DNA from: Pannonibacter indicus | GTDB taxonomy: Bacteria; Pseudomonadota; Alphaproteobacteria; Rhizobiales; Stappiaceae | Assembly (NCBI RefSeq): GCF_001418225.1 | Contig: NZ_LIPT01000007.1 | Location: 1 to 64,000, forward strand | Direction of reading: 5' to 3' | Length of the DNA: 64,000 bases | In this document: piece after piece, positions 61,159-64,000 of the stretch | How positions within the stretch are numbered: the first letter of the stretch is position 1 | Layout of the letters: every line of letters begins with the position of its first letter | Position numbers and translations under genes: made by a program | Notes under the pieces: model-generated | What the model was told of the DNA's origin: nothing | The model's input: only the letters and a program-made list of their open reading frames with translations | Database searches by the model: none

Positions 61159-61587
61159 TTACTCCGGATCATCGAGGCCGGAGTGAAAAGCGTCCATGCG
61201 GCGCCGGTCGCGTTTGGTGGGGCGGCCCGATCCGGGATCCCGCTGCGCCGGGGCAGAGGGCACATCCGCGCGCGGGGCGGGTGGCGGGGTCAGGTCCTTG
61301 TAGAGCAGCTGTGCTTCCGGGGCCGGGCCGCGCCGGGTGCCGAGACCGGCGACTTCCAGCACGACAACCCGCCGTTCCAGCGTGATGGTCAGCACATCGC
61401 CGGTGCGGATGGCCTTGCTGGCGCTGCCGATCTTTTCGCGGTTGACACGCACATGCCCGCCGGCGGCCAGTTTCTGAGCCAGCGTGCGGGATTTCGTTAC
61501 CCTGGCAAACCAGAGCCACTTGTCGATCCGCTGCGAGGCGGACGGCCCCGCGTGCGGGGCCGCGTCTGATGTGCCTTTGGCGCTCAG
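61159..61587 (-). CDS. S4-domain RNA-binding protein (Hsp15-like), CTG start
   Basis: About 142 residues. The S4 fold begins SASQRIDKWLWFARVTKSRT and continues AQKLAAGGHVRVN; a shorter start at the GTG of VRVN (61452) would delete half the S4 domain. No ATG, GTG or TTG exists upstream before the in-frame stop at 61680. A CTG at 61587 overlaps the helicase stop in the pattern CTGA, exactly where ATGA overlaps occur elsewhere. I therefore infer a CTG start. Hsp15 relatives bind stalled 50S-peptidyl-tRNA. The tail is basic, with SGRPTKRDRRRMD. Confidence 0.8.
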   Translation of the reverse strand: MSAKGTSDAAPHAGPSASQRIDKWLWFARVTKSRTLAQKLAAGGHVRVNREKIGSASKAIRTGDVLTITLERRVVVLEVAGLGTRRGPAPEAQLLYKDLTPPPAPRADVPSAPAQRDPGSGRPTKRDRRRMDAFHSGLDDPE

Positions 61588-64000
61588 GACTTGCCTTTCT
61601 CCATGTTGGCCTTCAGAGCCAGCAGGGCTGCGAAGGGCGAGTTCGGATCCATCGGCTTTTCCGGACGCGGCGCACGGTCACGCTGGCCGGCATGGCCCTG
61701 ACCCTGCTTCTGGCCCTGATGATGCGGCTTGCCGCCCTTGCCGCCTTCGCGCCGGTCATCACGGCGTCCTTCGCGGTTGCCGTCACGGTTTCCACGGTGT
61801 TCGCCGCCGGAGCGGTTGCGGCCGCCTTCTGCGCCTTCGCTTTCGCCGCGCTTGCCCTGCTGCGCACGGCCACGGCCGCCCTTGTTGCGGTCACCGCGCT
61901 CAGCTCCGCCACGGCGCTCGCCAGCTTCACCGCCCTGACGCGAACGCCCGCCGGTGCGGCCCGGACGCCAGATGTCGATGGTGATGGTTTCGGTGGCAAC
62001 GGCTGCGGCAGCTTCACCGGCGTCAGCCGTTTCTGCCTCAGTCTCGGTTGCGGTTTTTTCCGCTGCAACTTCCGCTTCCGCCGGGGCGGTTTCGGCCGCG
62101 GCAGTATCGGCAGGTGCGGCCTCAACCGTCACGCTGGCCACGGGAGCAACTGCGACCGGGCGCTCGATCTCGCGTTTCTCGTTGCGGTAGCCGAGGGACT
62201 TCAGGATTTCCGTGAAGTCGTCACCGGCGCAGCCCAGCAGCGAGGTCATGGCCACGGTGACGGTGAAGCCGCCGCCCTGCGCAATGGCACCGTCGGGCGG
62301 GGTGACGCTGGCATCAAGCGGTTTCCAGGCGATCAGCGGGCGGATAAGATCCGCCAGACGCTCCAGAATGTCGACGCGCACGGCGCGCGGGCCGCAGACG
62401 CGGAAGCCGACAACCTTGTACAGCGCCTTGTCGATCTGCGGATCGACGGAGATCGAGGTGCGGCCCGAGGCGGACAGCTGCGGCAGCTCCACGAGGCCGG
62501 GCATGTCCGGCGTGCCGTGCTTCAGCGCCCAGAGCTGGGCCAGAAGCTGGCTCGGAGCCGGCTTCAGCAGGGCCGGGACATAGATGTTGTAGGCGCCAAA
62601 GCGGACACCCAGCTTGCGCAGCGAGGCGCGCATGTCCTGATCGAGCTGGCGCACATCATTGGCCACATCCTGGCGTTCCAGAATGCCGAGCGCCTCATAG
62701 ATGCGGTAAGCGATGCCACGGGCAAGGCCTTCCAGCCCTTCGGCGTCCTTCAGGTCGATCAGCGGCTTCAGCAGCGTGCCGACATGGGCTTTCACCCACA
62801 GGTCAACGCGGGCCTGCACCCGGTCACGGGCGGGGCCGGTCAGATGCTCGTCGGCCAGCAGCACGAAGCCGGGCACCAGCGCGTCGTCACCGGCGGTGAG
62901 ACGGGCGACAGGTTCGCCCTGCCAGCGGATGGTGCCGTCCGTGCTCAGGACGAAATCTTCATTGGGCGCGCGCGACAGCCGGTCGGAACGGGCTTCGATC
63001 TCGCTGGCCAGTGCCTTCTGGGCTGCTGCGCGTACGGCCTTCCCTTCCGGGCTGTCCGCAACCGCATCCGGCGCGAACCGGAACCCTTGCAGGCGGCCGA
63101 TATGCTGGCCCTCCACAAGGACGTCCCCAGTCTGCGTGATTTCCGCTTCCAACATGGCGTTCTCTCTCAAACGTCTCATCAATACGCTTGTCCGCCTGTC
63201 CACGAACCGTTGGGTCAAACGGTCATGCAGGGCGTCCGACAGTCTGTCTTCAATGCCTCTGGTGACACCCTGCCAGTGAACAGGGTCCTTCAGCCATTCG
63301 GCACGGTTTGCCACGAAAGTCCAGGTGCGGATGTGCGCAATCCGGTTCGCAAGAGTGTCGATATCACCATCCACCCTGTCTGCGAAAGCCACTTGACGCT
63401 GAAACCAGTCTTCATCGACCACCCCGTTGCGCACGAGCAACGTGTATAGGTGGATAAGCAGGTCTCCGTGGTTAGCCGGAGCAATCTTGCGATAGTCCGG
63501 CACCTGGCAGACATCCCAGAGCAGCGCCACCCGCGAGGGGGAGGACGCCATGTCGCGGATGCCGTGATCCTTTGCGGCATATTCGAGGGCCTGCGCGTCG
63601 TCGGCGGGTGGTGCGCGCACCAGCCCGTCTTCGCGCGGAGGCAGATCCAGTGTGTCACGCAGGCTGGAAACCGACGTGAAATCGAGCTGCGTGTTGCGCC
63701 ACTGGAAAACTTTCAGTGCATCGAACCGGTGGCTTTCGATCATCTCCACGAGATCATCGGACAAGGGATCGGCACGGCCCGTCACGCCGAAGGAGCCATC
63801 GCGCATGTGGCGCCCGGCGCGCCCGGCGATCTGGCCCATCTCGGCGGGGCTGAGATTGCGGTATTGATAGCCGTCGAACTTGCGGTTCCCGGCAAAAGCG
63901 ATGTGGTCCACATCCAGATTGAGGCCCATGCCGATCGCGTCGGTGGCGATCAGGTAGTCCACGTCGCCGTTCTGGAACAGCTCTACCTGTGCGTTGCGGG
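61584..64000 (-). CDS. Suv3-type RNA/DNA helicase, C-terminal part
   Basis: Open to the window edge, so the N-terminal ATPase half is missing. Visible are helicase C motifs ATDAIGMGLNLDVDHIAF (motif V) and QIAGRAGRH (motif VI), then a long Suv3-like region, then about 200 residues of low-complexity Glu/Ala-rich and Arg/Gly-rich tail (GGEHRGNRDGNREGRRD, GQKQGQGHAGQRD). Mitochondrial Suv3 works in RNA degradation; alphaproteobacterial members have a similar layout. The tail is a probable RNA-binding part. Confidence 0.88.
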   Translation of the reverse strand, partial: RNAQVELFQNGDVDYLIATDAIGMGLNLDVDHIAFAGNRKFDGYQYRNLSPAEMGQIAGRAGRHMRDGSFGVTGRADPLSDDLVEMIESHRFDALKVFQWRNTQLDFTSVSSLRDTLDLPPREDGLVRAPPADDAQALEYAAKDHGIRDMASSPSRVALLWDVCQVPDYRKIAPANHGDLLIHLYTLLVRNGVVDEDWFQRQVAFADRVDGDIDTLANRIAHIRTWTFVANRAEWLKDPVHWQGVTRGIEDRLSDALHDRLTQRFVDRRTSVLMRRLRENAMLEAEITQTGDVLVEGQHIGRLQGFRFAPDAVADSPEGKAVRAAAQKALASEIEARSDRLSRAPNEDFVLSTDGTIRWQGEPVARLTAGDDALVPGFVLLADEHLTGPARDRVQARVDLWVKAHVGTLLKPLIDLKDAEGLEGLARGIAYRIYEALGILERQDVANDVRQLDQDMRASLRKLGVRFGAYNIYVPALLKPAPSQLLAQLWALKHGTPDMPGLVELPQLSASGRTSISVDPQIDKALYKVVGFRVCGPRAVRVDILERLADLIRPLIAWKPLDASVTPPDGAIAQGGGFTVTVAMTSLLGCAGDDFTEILKSLGYRNEKREIERPVAVAPVASVTVEAAPADTAAAETAPAEAEVAAEKTATETEAETADAGEAAAAVATETITIDIWRPGRTGGRSRQGGEAGERRGGAERGDRNKGGRGRAQQGKRGESEGAEGGRNRSGGEHRGNRDGNREGRRDDRREGGKGGKPHHQGQKQGQGHAGQRDRAPRPEKPMDPNSPFAALLALKANMEKGKS

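Overview
The window is GC-rich and reads as a chromosome segment from an alphaproteobacterium of the Hyphomicrobiales (Rhizobiales). The basis is the conserved right-hand block (M48 lipoprotein, RpoH, CarD, 7Fe ferredoxin FdxA, S4 RNA-binding protein, Suv3-type helicase), the initiator-tRNA 3' end at the left, and gene content such as NikR/nikABCDE and DabAB. A Stappiaceae-like genus is my guess from overall flavour only; no species can be named from the sequence.

Layout. 1-3340 is accessory DNA: a 33-bp remnant of an initiator tRNA 3' end (likely attachment scar), three unrecognised small genes, two separate 14-bp tandem duplications and a dead IS5/IS427-type element. 3.7-5.4 kb holds a divergent SDR/TetR pair with two matching palindromic operators. 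5.4-12.6 kb is a minus-strand operon (LacI regulator, Tat-type binding protein, two permeases, ATPase, glycerophosphodiesterase, inositol-monophosphatase-like enzyme) that fits uptake and breakdown of a phosphodiester such as glycerophosphoinositol. PrmB follows.

14.2-32.5 kb is the most distinctive locus: a 12-gene plus-strand run with GH28, GH38, a CehA/McbA-type PHP enzyme, a LacI regulator, a five-gene transporter of the oligopeptide class, an odd HAD fusion, an 836-aa protein I cannot place, and a GH88/GH105-like hydrolase. None of the hydrolases has a visible signal peptide, so the model is import of an oligosaccharide followed by cytoplasmic dismantling. The substrate is unknown; the enzyme mix suggests a pectin-like or uronate/mannose-bearing glycan.

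33.5-39.3 kb is a nickel importer (nikABCDE, minus strand) facing nikR, with an exact GTATGA-N16-TCATAC NikR operator between them. 39.3-44.4 kb is a LysR gene divergent from dabB-dabA (energy-coupled inorganic carbon uptake). Then come selO, msrA-msrB, a short ModE-like regulator with modABC, a DeoR regulator, an orphan NMT1/THI5-like binding protein behind a RutR-like operator, ppk2 and a Gfo/Idh/MocA oxidoreductase.

55.1-64 kb is the core block: tRNA-Arg(CCT), a nuclease-like secreted protein, the M48 lipoprotein, rpoH, carD, a possible 33-residue leader ORF, fdxA, an S4 protein that appears to begin at CTG, and a helicase cut by the window edge. Four copies of a structured intergenic repeat lie just 3' of minus-strand genes (near 8.2, 58.1, 59.4 and 60.6 kb). 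A different inverted-repeat element occurs at 3.4 and 36.9 kb.
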